A stretch of DNA of 15,172 bases, taken from NCBI GenBank assembly GCA_964388235.1, contig CAYLXN010000015.1, positions 1 through 15,172 of the forward strand. The letters run 5' to 3'. Source of the stretch: CAYLXN01 sp964388235 (GTDB taxonomy: Bacteria; Patescibacteriota; Saccharimonadia; Saccharimonadales; Saccharimonadaceae). The first letter of the stretch is position 1, and every line of letters starts with the position of its first letter. Shown one piece after another: positions 1 to 7,298 of the stretch. The notes below the pieces were generated by a model. It made no database searches and was not told where the DNA came from. It saw only the letters and a program-made list of their open reading frames with translations. A program made the translations under genes and the position numbers.

Positions 1-74
1 TTGTTGATTAGTGTATTATTAAATCATAGGCTTAAATTAATTTTTATTACTATTAAGCATTTACAAGAAAAATT

Positions 75-168
75 AAGGAGTTTTATGAAATTCACCCAGA
101 ACATCAAACAACACCGAGCAAGGTATTACGGCCAGTTTACTGCGTATCACCAAGCGTTTGTCGGTTGA
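75..168 (+). other. True-looking start (SD + ATG) that runs into an early stop: broken 5' end of the surface-protein gene
   Basis: A good SD sequence, AAGGAG at 75-80, lies four bases before an ATG at 85. That reading frame gives only 27 codons (MKFTQNIKQHRA...) and stops at TGA 166-168. The long surface-protein frame is shifted by one base; it is blocked by TGA at 86-88 and then open, and its only listed start is a TTG at 158 with no SD. Removing one base near 121-123 would join the two frames (…QHRA-S-ITASLLRITKRLS…). The natural start is therefore probably ATG 85, with a frameshift between 85 and 166. It may be a real mutation, a phase-variation event or a sequencing error; the sequence alone cannot tell these apart. 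Confidence 0.55.
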
Positions 169-3100
169 AGGCAGCGGCTCTCTTGATGTCAATGCTCAAC
201 TAACTGGCGCGTATAACAGTGCAATTATGTTAGAAGTCGGCCCTAATCGGGTGGGCGAGCCGAGCAACAAGCTTTCAACTTCGGGCAGAGTCGTTAGCCA
301 GGTGACAGCTCCTGGTGTAACGGATCCGGAGATTCTCAAGACGATCAAGGCGATACAGCTTACATCAAGGAATGATACGAAGACCGATCTGAGCGGTACC
401 GGGACATATACCTTTTTAGCCCCAGTTAACTATGGTAGTCTGGGGGGCTACCGAGCCAGTGCTTCAATGAGAGCAGGAGCAAGGTATTATATCGTCACTC
501 CAGAAGACACCACCAGGAGTAGTTACTTGGTTGATGTTTATAACAAAAATGTTTATCCCAACCCAAATTTCATATCATTTTCTAGCTCCGGGACTATTTC
601 TGAGCCAGTCAAGGGAATTTCCGTCAAAACTCCTCCGACCAAGACAAACTACACAACCGGCGAAGCGCTAGATCTAACTGGGTTAGTTGTCACACTGACA
701 AAGGCCGATAATTCAAAGGAAGATATTGCCCTAGCTAATTTTGCTAACAAGGGCCTGGAAGTTTCGCCAGCCAATGGCACGGCTTTGTCGCTGGGCGACA
801 CAAAGGTAACAATCAAAAACTTAGCTAGTGGCAAAACTGTTGATCAAGCTATCAATGTCACTGGACCAGTCTACGCCGTTAACAACAACTGCGGTCCGAA
901 CGGCGCTTGCACACTCAGTCCAGTCAACTCCGCCTACGCTCCTGGCCAAGTAGTGACGATTACGCCGAAGCCAGATGCTGGCTATCAGCTCAAAGCTAAC
1001 ATCATCAAGGTAATGCAAGGCGCGACAGAAATTACCGTCACTGACAACAAATTTACCATGCCGAGCGGCGATGTGGTATTGACTGCCGAATTTGAACAGC
1101 GACTATTTAATATCACCAAAGGTACTATGACGAACGGTGATATTACGATCGACAAAACCACTGCTTATTTCAATGACGAGGTGAGGGTTACGGCTGTTAC
1201 TCCAGAGGCTGGTTATCGTCTAAAGAGTTTGACTGTCAGACCAAACCCAGACAATGGGTTGGTGTGGGATATTTCCGAGACGAGGAAGTTCTATCTGCCA
1301 GCGGTGGATATGATGGTTGATGCCGAGTTTGAACTAATCAAACCAGAGTTTAATGTCAAACTCAATTGTATGCCAGCCAACGACAACGCTCAAGGTCACC
1401 AAACCTGCACCCTAACGCAAGCCGGTACGGTTTATAACGCTCCGGTTGAGCAAGAATTTGCAAATCTCGAGACAGCTAGGTTTGATATTGTAGCTCACAA
1501 CGATTATTTGATCGATAAGGTATTAATCAATGGCATCGAAGAAGACCCTGACATCACCCACGGTGAGCAAGCTTACAGCGTAGAGTACGGTGTCAACCGC
1601 AACATGACAATGGATGTGACCTTTACGCGCAAGATATATAGCATCACTAAAGGTGCTATGACTAATGGTGATATCATCATCTACACCGAAAATGCAACAC
1701 CCGCGACAACCGCGATATCCGATGAAGATGTTTTTGTTGAAGTTACTCCAGCCACTGGCTACAAGCTGAAAAAATTGACCTACACCGATTCTGATGAATG
1801 TGCATCGACCGGCAACCTTTGCGATATTACGGATAGAACAACCAAAAAATTCTATATGCCAACCGAAGATACGGTTGTGACGGCTGAGTTTGAGCCTATC
1901 ATTTCTGAACACACTCTCACTGTAAATTGTGGTACTGGTGGAACTTGCACACCGACTACTGGTGTGTATCCTGAGAACTTTATCGATTTTACAGCCACTG
2001 CCGACAGCGGTTTCGTTATTGATACCTTTACAATTTATGGCGATACCACAAGTGCTCACTCAGGCGCACCTTCATTCTGGACAAGGTTTGAGCTTGATCG
2101 CGACACAACGATTACAGTCACCTTTAAGGCTAAAAATGCTTCCACGACCTATGCCGTGTCGGCAATTGTCGCCGATCCACCACTGGACGGTGGTACGATT
2201 TCAACTAACAAAACTACCTATTTAGCAAGCGAGACAGTTACAGTCACAACAACAGCCAATGCTGGCAAAAGACTAAAGCGAATCTACTGGCATGATGTGT
2301 TAACTCCTGAGGTGAAGAACGACATTACGACGACCAAACAATTCACCATGCCAGACTCGGCGGTCTGGGTATGGGCCGAGTTTGAAGATTCTGCCACCCA
2401 ACACACTTTGACTATGAATTGTGGTGCTGGTGGAACTTGTACGCCAGCCACCGGTCAGTATGACGAAACCCATGCTCTGCCGTATTCAATTACAGCTAAC
2501 TCTGGTTATGTTATTGATACACTCAATGATGGCGGTGGCACCACCACGGCTTACTCTGGTGCATCGCAAATGTCAGGCACGCTCGACTTTGATGTCGACA
2601 GAACCATGACGGTCACCTTCAAAGTTAAAGACACTGCTACAACTTACAGTGTCTACGCCAATGATCCAAGCAACGGCGACCTTTTGATTGACGGTGGCGT
2701 ATTTAGTACTGCTACAGCTGGCGAAACTGTCACGCCGACAATCACGCCAGATACTGGTTATCAACTAAAGCGATCTTACTACATCACAATGAGCGATGCT
2801 GCTGAGCACAACTTTACTACCAGCTTTACTATGCCAGCTGACGCTGTGACGATTATGGTTGAATTTGAACTAACCACAGCCCCAGCTACCTATACCGTCA
2901 ACTTCTCGGAATGCGACACCACTAAAGGCGATTGCGAAGTCGATCCATTAGCTGCTAGCTATGACGAAGGCTCTAAAGTTGATCTTTATGTCACCCCAAA
3001 GACTGGTTATGAGATTGACACAATCACCATCAACGGCGTAAGTGAAACTGTTGCCAATCGCACATCCTGGACCAAAATAATCTACCCATCTGCCAACCAA

Positions 3101-4585
3101 GATATTAAAGCAACCTTTCGTGAAGCCACATCACCAGTAGTTACTGTCACTGGTGTGACTATCACGAGCGCCCCAGTCAAGACAACCTATACCGCTGGCG
3201 GACAGCTAGATATGTTCGGTCTAGTGGTTGAATTGGCTAAATCTGATGGTACAACTGAATCAGTTGCCGTTGGTGACTTTGAAGCTCTTGGCTTAACTAC
3301 TTCACTCGCTCAAGGTGCTATTCTAGCTACTTCTGACACTAACATTGTCATCACACACACCGCCAGTGGTAAAACAGCCAATCAGGCGATTACGGTTAAC
3401 TCAGCTCCCATCACAACTTATGGCGTGACTATAAACACTATAACCAACGGCTCAGTTACTGCTAGTAAAACCACTGGCATTACAGCTGGTGAAGAAGTTG
3501 CCCTAACTGTCACTCCAGACGCTGATTACCAACTGAAAGCTGGTACACTCAAAGTCGTACAAGGTACAACAGAAATTACTGTCACTGATAATAAATTCAC
3601 CATGCCAGCTGGCAATGTGACCGTCAGCGCAGAATTTGAATCAATTCCACCACTAGTCAATAAATATACCATCACCTTCGCTTGCGACTCAGCTCAAGGT
3701 GCCTGTGTGTCGGACAAAGCAACTTACAACGAAGGCGATCGAGCCACAGTTACCATTACCGCTCTAGCTGGATTTGTAATAGATAAGATCAATATCTCGG
3801 GTCACGGTGACCTAGTAGCTTATTCTGGTTCTTCTCAGGCTGTGATCGAAAACCTTGAGATGGATCGAGACTATACCGTGACAGCAACCTTCAAAGCCAA
3901 AGACGCCAACACAACTTACGGCATTACAGTTTATCCAAGCTCTGACGGTGATATTACACCTAGCGCTACCAGTGCTAAAGCTGGCGAAACCGTTACCGTA
4001 GCTGTTACTCCAAATACTGGCAAAAAACTCAAATCGCTAACCTGGAACAAAGCCGAAGAATTGACTGTTTTACACGATATTACTGAAGCTAAAAGCTTCG
4101 TCATGCCTGACACAGCGGTTCATATTCGGGTGGAATTTGAGAACGATACTACCAAACCCCTTGCTCCAGTCCTCTTAGCAGACAAAACCACCCTTAGGCA
4201 AGGTGAAAAACTAACTATGAAAGTTGACAACCTAGTCGCTAGCTACGAAGGTAAAACAGTTGAATTCTGGCTACATTCTCTTCCAGTTAAGCTTGGTGAA
4301 GGTATCGTCATGAATGGCGAAGCTACAGTGACAGCCGTAATTCCTTGCAGTGTCGCCGCTGGCGATCATACACTGACAGCCGTAATTAATGGGGTTAATG
4401 TTGGTACAGCAGTGCCTGTGACTGTAGTTCAAGCAGCTAATTGCCAAACCAACAGCACCGCCACTCCAGCCAATAACAGTCCTAACACTGGCTTTGGCCA
4501 AGTCGCTTCTCCGTTTGTTATAGTCACTTCAATCAGCGCTATACTGTCTGGATTAGGGTTAATTATCAAACGACAATTTAGTTAA
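158..4585 (+). CDS. Large repeat-rich surface protein (Big_3 and InlB-B-like repeats) with C-terminal anchor, 5' end probably frameshifted
   Basis: A predicted surface adhesin or stalk of 1475 residues, counted from a TTG at 158 that has no SD. The true start may be ATG 85 in another frame. Residues 1-149 are unassigned. A Big_3 (bacterial Ig-like group 3) module lies at 150-235, with a second at 996-1081. Between and after them are about twelve InlB-B-like (divergent Flg_new type) repeats of 75-90 residues. Type A repeats end in F-x-MP…AEFE (about 237-313, 316-392, 492-579, 664-743, 829-904, 1087-1161, 1253-1328). Type B repeats have a short-range Cys pair and end in V/A-TF (397-489, 584-658, 748-824, 911-988, 1169-1247). 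An Ig-like domain follows at 1332-1424, then a sorting-like tail: SPNTGFG at 1441, a hydrophobic stretch at 1449-1470 and terminal KR. No signal peptide is visible in this frame, which fits a damaged 5' end. The ligand is unknown. Domain family calls come from pattern recognition, not a search. Confidence 0.85.
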   Translation: MSVEGSGSLDVNAQLTGAYNSAIMLEVGPNRVGEPSNKLSTSGRVVSQVTAPGVTDPEILKTIKAIQLTSRNDTKTDLSGTGTYTFLAPVNYGSLGGYRASASMRAGARYYIVTPEDTTRSSYLVDVYNKNVYPNPNFISFSSSGTISEPVKGISVKTPPTKTNYTTGEALDLTGLVVTLTKADNSKEDIALANFANKGLEVSPANGTALSLGDTKVTIKNLASGKTVDQAINVTGPVYAVNNNCGPNGACTLSPVNSAYAPGQVVTITPKPDAGYQLKANIIKVMQGATEITVTDNKFTMPSGDVVLTAEFEQRLFNITKGTMTNGDITIDKTTAYFNDEVRVTAVTPEAGYRLKSLTVRPNPDNGLVWDISETRKFYLPAVDMMVDAEFELIKPEFNVKLNCMPANDNAQGHQTCTLTQAGTVYNAPVEQEFANLETARFDIVAHNDYLIDKVLINGIEEDPDITHGEQAYSVEYGVNRNMTMDVTFTRKIYSITKGAMTNGDIIIYTENATPATTAISDEDVFVEVTPATGYKLKKLTYTDSDECASTGNLCDITDRTTKKFYMPTEDTVVTAEFEPIISEHTLTVNCGTGGTCTPTTGVYPENFIDFTATADSGFVIDTFTIYGDTTSAHSGAPSFWTRFELDRDTTITVTFKAKNASTTYAVSAIVADPPLDGGTISTNKTTYLASETVTVTTTANAGKRLKRIYWHDVLTPEVKNDITTTKQFTMPDSAVWVWAEFEDSATQHTLTMNCGAGGTCTPATGQYDETHALPYSITANSGYVIDTLNDGGGTTTAYSGASQMSGTLDFDVDRTMTVTFKVKDTATTYSVYANDPSNGDLLIDGGVFSTATAGETVTPTITPDTGYQLKRSYYITMSDAAEHNFTTSFTMPADAVTIMVEFELTTAPATYTVNFSECDTTKGDCEVDPLAASYDEGSKVDLYVTPKTGYEIDTITINGVSETVANRTSWTKIIYPSANQDIKATFREATSPVVTVTGVTITSAPVKTTYTAGGQLDMFGLVVELAKSDGTTESVAVGDFEALGLTTSLAQGAILATSDTNIVITHTASGKTANQAITVNSAPITTYGVTINTITNGSVTASKTTGITAGEEVALTVTPDADYQLKAGTLKVVQGTTEITVTDNKFTMPAGNVTVSAEFESIPPLVNKYTITFACDSAQGACVSDKATYNEGDRATVTITALAGFVIDKINISGHGDLVAYSGSSQAVIENLEMDRDYTVTATFKAKDANTTYGITVYPSSDGDITPSATSAKAGETVTVAVTPNTGKKLKSLTWNKAEELTVLHDITEAKSFVMPDTAVHIRVEFENDTTKPLAPVLLADKTTLRQGEKLTMKVDNLVASYEGKTVEFWLHSLPVKLGEGIVMNGEATVTAVIPCSVAAGDHTLTAVINGVNVGTAVPVTVVQAANCQTNSTATPANNSPNTGFGQVASPFVIVTSISAILSGLGLIIKRQFS

Positions 4586-4601
4586 AAGCTTTATGCAAAT
4601 T

Positions 4602-4639
4602 ATTAAAATCTCTTAAAACATTAAGGGATTTTAATTTTT
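4602..4639 (+). terminator. Rho-independent terminator of the surface-protein gene
   Basis: A 15-bp stem (4602-4616 with 4621-4635) has one G-T wobble and the four-base loop AACA. A T-rich tail follows, 17 bases after the stop codon. The stem is AT-rich, so termination may be incomplete. Confidence 0.7.
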
Positions 4640-4662
4640 AAATATTTTTCTTTAAAAACAAC

Positions 4663-4691
4663 TTAAAACAAAGTCATTTTTGTAGTATACT
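4663..4691 (+). promoter_or_regulatory. Candidate sigma70 promoter of the Cys-rich gene
   Basis: A TATACT -10 box at 4686-4691 lies 17 bases after a weak -35 box, TTAAAA at 4663-4668. Transcription would start near 4698 and give a leader of about 64 bases. The -10 box matches five of six consensus positions; the -35 box matches poorly. Confidence 0.4.
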
Positions 4692-4700
4692 TAAAGTATA
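4686..4700. promoter_or_regulatory. Operator-like perfect dyad over the -10 box
   Basis: TATACTTAAAGTATA is a perfect 7+1+7 inverted repeat. It covers the predicted -10 box and reaches the predicted transcription start, where a bound dimeric repressor would block initiation. AT-rich palindromes of this size also arise by chance, so the placement is the main argument. Confidence 0.35.
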
Positions 4701-4701
4701 A

Positions 4702-4739
4702 AGCTAAGCTAATTCGAGCTTAGCTAACTAGCTCTTTTT
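4702..4739 (+). promoter_or_regulatory. Leader with two mutually exclusive hairpins, attenuator-like
   Basis: Hairpin 1 pairs AGCTAAGCT (4702-4710) with AGCTTAGCT (4717-4725), a perfect 9-bp stem with a six-base loop. Hairpin 2 pairs 4716-4723 with 4728-4734 (a GAGC-TAG stem with one bulged T) and is followed at once by five Ts (4735-4739), like a weak intrinsic terminator. Bases 4716-4725 are needed by both, so only one can form. This is the antiterminator/terminator layout of an attenuator between the promoter and the SD of the next gene. No ligand-binding aptamer or leader peptide was recognised. Confidence 0.4.
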
Positions 4740-4761
4740 ATACGCAAGGAGGAGGTACGTC

Positions 4762-5232
4762 ATGTGTTTTTTCGAGAACAATTGCCCTAAGCTAGAAAGA
4801 CTGGGAGACAAAGAGTTCCCAGAGGATGAACACCATGCTTTCTTTCCAAGGGCTTTGTTTAAAAAAGCCAAATGGAAAGGAAAACTTTGCGACAAAATAA
4901 AACATAAGGTCTTTCGCTATCAACATGAAAGATTTAACGAGTATTTTGCTCGCAACTGTGTGATTGTCGCTAGGAGACACTGCAGTGTCTGTGTCTACAA
5001 AGATGCCTGCTGCCATTCTTCCACTCAACCGGAAGAGATACGACAGTTCGTCAAAAGTCACTGTAGCCAGAAAGATCTTTTGGATAAATATCCTCAATCA
5101 AAAGAAAATCAAATGATAGCCTATGAAAAAGATTTTGATAGTCAACAAGAAACCCCTTCAAAAAGGACAAAAGAAAGGTATATTAATGTCCAGAAAGGGA
5201 CTAAAAAGAAGACAATTCCTTGCCGCCAATAA
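4762..5232 (+). CDS. Cys-rich basic protein of unknown function, 156 aa
   Basis: The family is not recognised. The start ATG at 4762 is well supported by AAGGAGGAGG at 4746-4755. The protein has no signal peptide or membrane segment and is probably cytoplasmic. It has ten Cys (residues 2, 8, 43, 66, 74, 77, 83, 84, 101, 154) and several His. The core H73-C74-x2-C77-x5-C83-C84-H85, followed by H100-C101, looks like a zinc or Fe-S binding knuckle. The last 30 residues are rich in Lys and Arg and look disordered, which could suit contact with nucleic acid. The gene stands alone between two terminators, with its own promoter, dyad and hairpin leader, so it appears to be individually regulated. 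Metal binding and any regulatory role are inference from residue spacing only. Confidence 0.75.
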   Translation: MCFFENNCPKLERLGDKEFPEDEHHAFFPRALFKKAKWKGKLCDKIKHKVFRYQHERFNEYFARNCVIVARRHCSVCVYKDACCHSSTQPEEIRQFVKSHCSQKDLLDKYPQSKENQMIAYEKDFDSQQETPSKRTKERYINVQKGTKKKTIPCRQ

Positions 5233-5256
5233 AGGGCCCAGGAACGGGCTCTTTTA
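5231..5256 (+). terminator. Rho-independent terminator of the Cys-rich gene
   Basis: A 9-bp stem AAAGGGCCC/GGGCTCTTT (5231-5239 with 5246-5254, one G-T wobble) has a six-base loop and runs into Ts. It overlaps the last two bases of the TAA stop codon. Confidence 0.75.
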
Positions 5257-5275
5257 AATCGCAAATTTATTTTAC

Positions 5276-5303
5276 TTGCAAAAAATACCTCCTGTTGTAT
5301 AAT
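5276..5303 (+). promoter_or_regulatory. Promoter of the RRM gene
   Basis: A consensus TATAAT -10 box at 5298-5303 lies 16 bases after TTGCAA at 5276-5281. Transcription would start near 5310, leaving a leader of about 75 bases, long for so small a gene. Confidence 0.6.
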
Positions 5304-5341
5304 TAGATATGTTCATATGCACGTGCGAAATGACAGGGTAA

Positions 5342-5378
5342 CCTTATATTAGCAGTCAGATGAATCAATAATATAAGG
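5342..5378 (+). promoter_or_regulatory. Hairpin that can hide the SD of the RRM gene
   Basis: CCTTATATT (5342-5350) is the exact reverse complement of AATATAAGG (5370-5378), with a 19-base loop. The 3' arm contains AAGG of the AAGGAG SD (5375-5380), which sits four bases before the ATG. When folded, the ribosome site would be mostly buried. The AU-rich 9-bp stem would open with warming, with ribosome pressure or by bound protein. Two four-codon mini-ORFs (ATG at 5330 and at 5360) lie in the leader, the second inside the loop. Confidence 0.5.
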
Positions 5379-5384
5379 AGACAA

Positions 5385-5693
5385 ATGTCACAAAATCTTT
5401 TTGTAGGAAGTCTTTCCTACTCAACAACCGACGATGGGCTTAAAGCTCATTTCGAAACCATTGGTGAAGTAGCTTCAGCTAAGGTCATCATGGACAAATT
5501 CAGCAACCGCAGCAAGGGCTTCGGCTTTGTGGAGTTCGCTGACGAAGCTAACAACCAAAAAGCGATCGATGAGCTCGATGGTAAAGAATTAGATGGTCGA
5601 ACTTTGACCGTTAAAATTTCTGAGCCACGTGAGCATAAACCACGTCGCGAATTTGGCAACGACAAACCTAACAGTTTTCGTCAACGTTACTAA
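5385..5693 (+). CDS. RRM-family RNA-binding protein, 102 aa
   Basis: A single RNA-recognition motif protein, the small type found in cyanobacteria, many Gram-negatives and candidate-phylum bacteria. RNP2 is LFVGSL (residues 5-10) and RNP1 is KGFGFVEF (44-51), with the RNA-stacking aromatics F6, F46 and F48 present. The domain spans about residues 3-80. A short basic tail (PREHKPRREF…) follows and probably adds non-specific RNA affinity. It acts in the cytoplasm on single-stranded RNA; the targets are unknown. Relatives are often cold-induced. The start ATG has an SD, AAGGAG. The gene is monocistronic, between its own promoter and a strong terminator, and its leader could allow temperature control or autoregulation (inference). 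Not given a symbol because bacterial RRM proteins are not reliably orthologous. Confidence 0.95.
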   Translation: MSQNLFVGSLSYSTTDDGLKAHFETIGEVASAKVIMDKFSNRSKGFGFVEFADEANNQKAIDELDGKELDGRTLTVKISEPREHKPRREFGNDKPNSFRQRY

Positions 5694-5705
5694 ATAGCTT
5701 ACAAT

Positions 5706-5745
5706 TAAACAAAACTGCCTCGAAAGAGGTGGTTTTGTTTTAATT
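5706..5745. terminator. Bidirectional terminator between the RRM gene and the DUF1846 gene
   Basis: A stem of about 13 bp (5709-5721 with 5726-5738, two G-T wobbles) is capped by a GAAA tetraloop. Flanking A- and T-runs put a T tract after the stem on both strands. It lies between two convergent genes and overlaps the DUF1846 stop region by two bases. Confidence 0.85.
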
Positions 5746-7222
5746 AGACAATCCCTTCAGTTACATCGACACCTAATTTGCGACAAACCAGTCGATCACG
5801 ATCAGACAATATAACTGTGGAATGCAGCTGAGCGCCGTCCAAAAAATCCAATTGATCGATGACTATTTTAGCCATTGGATTAGTTACCGCCGAAATTACT
5901 AAGGCCAATAAAACCTCTTCTAGGCCTAGATCAGAAGTTTGCAAACCAATTTTATGACGCTTCAACTCATTGATTGGCTCTAAAATTTCAGGCGACAATA
6001 AATAAATTTTATCATCAATACCCGCCGACATTTTAAGAATATTTAGCATAGCCGCTGCTACCGAAGATAGCACTGGTGATCTTTTGCCAGTTGTAATTTG
6101 GCCATCGGCTAATTGAATCGCCGTGACTTGATTTTCAAAATTATCAGACGCCTTAGGCTTCAGTAATTTGAGTTTCTTCAACGCCCGCTCCACGACCACA
6201 CGATCCAATAAATTCACACCCACATCTTCCATTAGCAAAGCCGCCTGCTCTAAAGTTTGATCATCAATCTCATCTAGTTGATTATCTTTCAAAGTAGCAA
6301 AGTAACGCCGAATAATTTCCTGCTTGGCAGCTTCTTCCACGATTTCATTGTCAACAATAGCCTGAGAAACCACATTCACCCCCATATCAGTTGGTGATTT
6401 ATAAATTTCCCGCCGATAAATTCGATCAAAAATTCGCTTCAAAACCGGAAAAGTTTCAACATCTCGATTGTAGTTAACTGCCATTACTCCGTAATTTTCA
6501 AGATGAAAAGGATCGATCAAATTAGCATCTGCTAAATCCAAAGTCGCCGCCTCATAAGCCACGTTGACTGGATGCTCCAAAGATAAATCCCAAACTGGAA
6601 AAGTCTCATACTTAGCATAGCCAACCGTCTGCCCTCTCAACGACTCATGATAAATCTGACTCAAACAAGTCGCCATCTTGCCACTCGACGGACCAGGCGC
6701 AGTTACGACTACAATATCGCGCTCAGTTTCGATAAAACTATTTTGACCGTAACCTTGCTGACTAACAATCAAATCAATATCGGTTGGATAACCAGCGGTT
6801 CGCGAATGCAAATGAACATTAATTTTCATCCGCGACAATTTATCCTTGAACGGCTTAACCCGTTTTTGCTCATCATAAAGCGTAATTACCACGTTATTAA
6901 CTAAAATCCCCTCCTCACGCAAGAAATTAATTAACCGAATCGCCTCGTCAGCATAAGACAAATGATTGTCCGATCGAATTTTGTTGCGATCCAAATCAAC
7001 CGCCGACACGCAGATAATCACTTCCAGCCGGTCCTTCAGTGAGCTTAAAATTTTTAGTTTTGAATGAGGATCGAAACCGGGCAAAACACGCTTGGCATGT
7101 AAATCATCAATTAATTTACCACCAACTTCCAAATATAACCGCTCAAATTTTTTAACCCGTTCGAGAATGCTTTTAGTTTGTAATTTCAAATATTTATCTT
7201 GGTCAAAACCAATTTTAAGCAT
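5744..7222 (-). CDS. DUF1846 / UPF0371 family protein, 492 aa
   Basis: A full-length member of the DUF1846 (UPF0371) family, whose members are usually about 490-505 residues; its biochemical role is not established. Recognisable family features are the N-terminal IGFD-x-DKYL, the GGKL segment at 34-37, VLPGFDP near 46-52, and the conserved APGPSSGKMATC at 175-186, a glycine- and lysine-containing loop that may bind phosphate. It has no signal peptide or membrane segment, so it is a soluble cytoplasmic protein. The start ATG at 7222 has SD GGGAGA five bases upstream. An extended -10 promoter lies in the 76-base gap behind it, but no terminator separates it from the acyltransferase gene, so read-through is also possible. 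It ends in a bidirectional terminator. The family call is confident; any enzymatic role would be a guess. Confidence 0.93.
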   Translation of the reverse strand: MLKIGFDQDKYLKLQTKSILERVKKFERLYLEVGGKLIDDLHAKRVLPGFDPHSKLKILSSLKDRLEVIICVSAVDLDRNKIRSDNHLSYADEAIRLINFLREEGILVNNVVITLYDEQKRVKPFKDKLSRMKINVHLHSRTAGYPTDIDLIVSQQGYGQNSFIETERDIVVVTAPGPSSGKMATCLSQIYHESLRGQTVGYAKYETFPVWDLSLEHPVNVAYEAATLDLADANLIDPFHLENYGVMAVNYNRDVETFPVLKRIFDRIYRREIYKSPTDMGVNVVSQAIVDNEIVEEAAKQEIIRRYFATLKDNQLDEIDDQTLEQAALLMEDVGVNLLDRVVVERALKKLKLLKPKASDNFENQVTAIQLADGQITTGKRSPVLSSVAAAMLNILKMSAGIDDKIYLLSPEILEPINELKRHKIGLQTSDLGLEEVLLALVISAVTNPMAKIVIDQLDFLDGAQLHSTVILSDRDRLVCRKLGVDVTEGIV

Positions 7223-7246
7223 AATTTTCTCCCTTTTTGTTTATTT

Positions 7247-7259
7247 GCAATTAAATTGC
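7247..7259. promoter_or_regulatory. Operator-like dyad in the DUF1846 leader
   Basis: GCAATTAAATTGC is a perfect 6+1+6 inverted repeat. It lies just downstream of the predicted transcription start (about 7263) and upstream of the SD, a typical repressor position. Chance occurrence in AT-rich DNA cannot be excluded. Confidence 0.3.
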
Positions 7260-7269
7260 TTGTGTTTTG

Positions 7270-7278
7270 ATTATAGCA
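7270..7278 (-). promoter_or_regulatory. Extended -10 promoter of the DUF1846 gene
   Basis: On the minus strand TGCTATAAT is a consensus extended -10 element. There is no good -35, as is usual for this class. The predicted leader is about 40 bases. Confidence 0.55.
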
Positions 7279-7298
7279 AAAATTTGTTTTTTCTAAAA

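Noticed and set aside
85..168. A genuine 27-residue peptide gene
   Set aside because: It has an SD, but it ends inside the frame of the surface gene and the residues resemble no known peptide. A frameshifted start is the simpler reading.
1523..2059. 178-codon minus-strand open frame
   Set aside because: It lies wholly inside the repeat-rich surface gene, on the opposite strand, has no SD and reads as low-complexity antisense of that gene.
4792..5097. 101-codon minus-strand open frame opposite the Cys-rich gene
   Set aside because: The plus-strand gene has a strong SD, a promoter and a terminator. The antisense frame has none of these.
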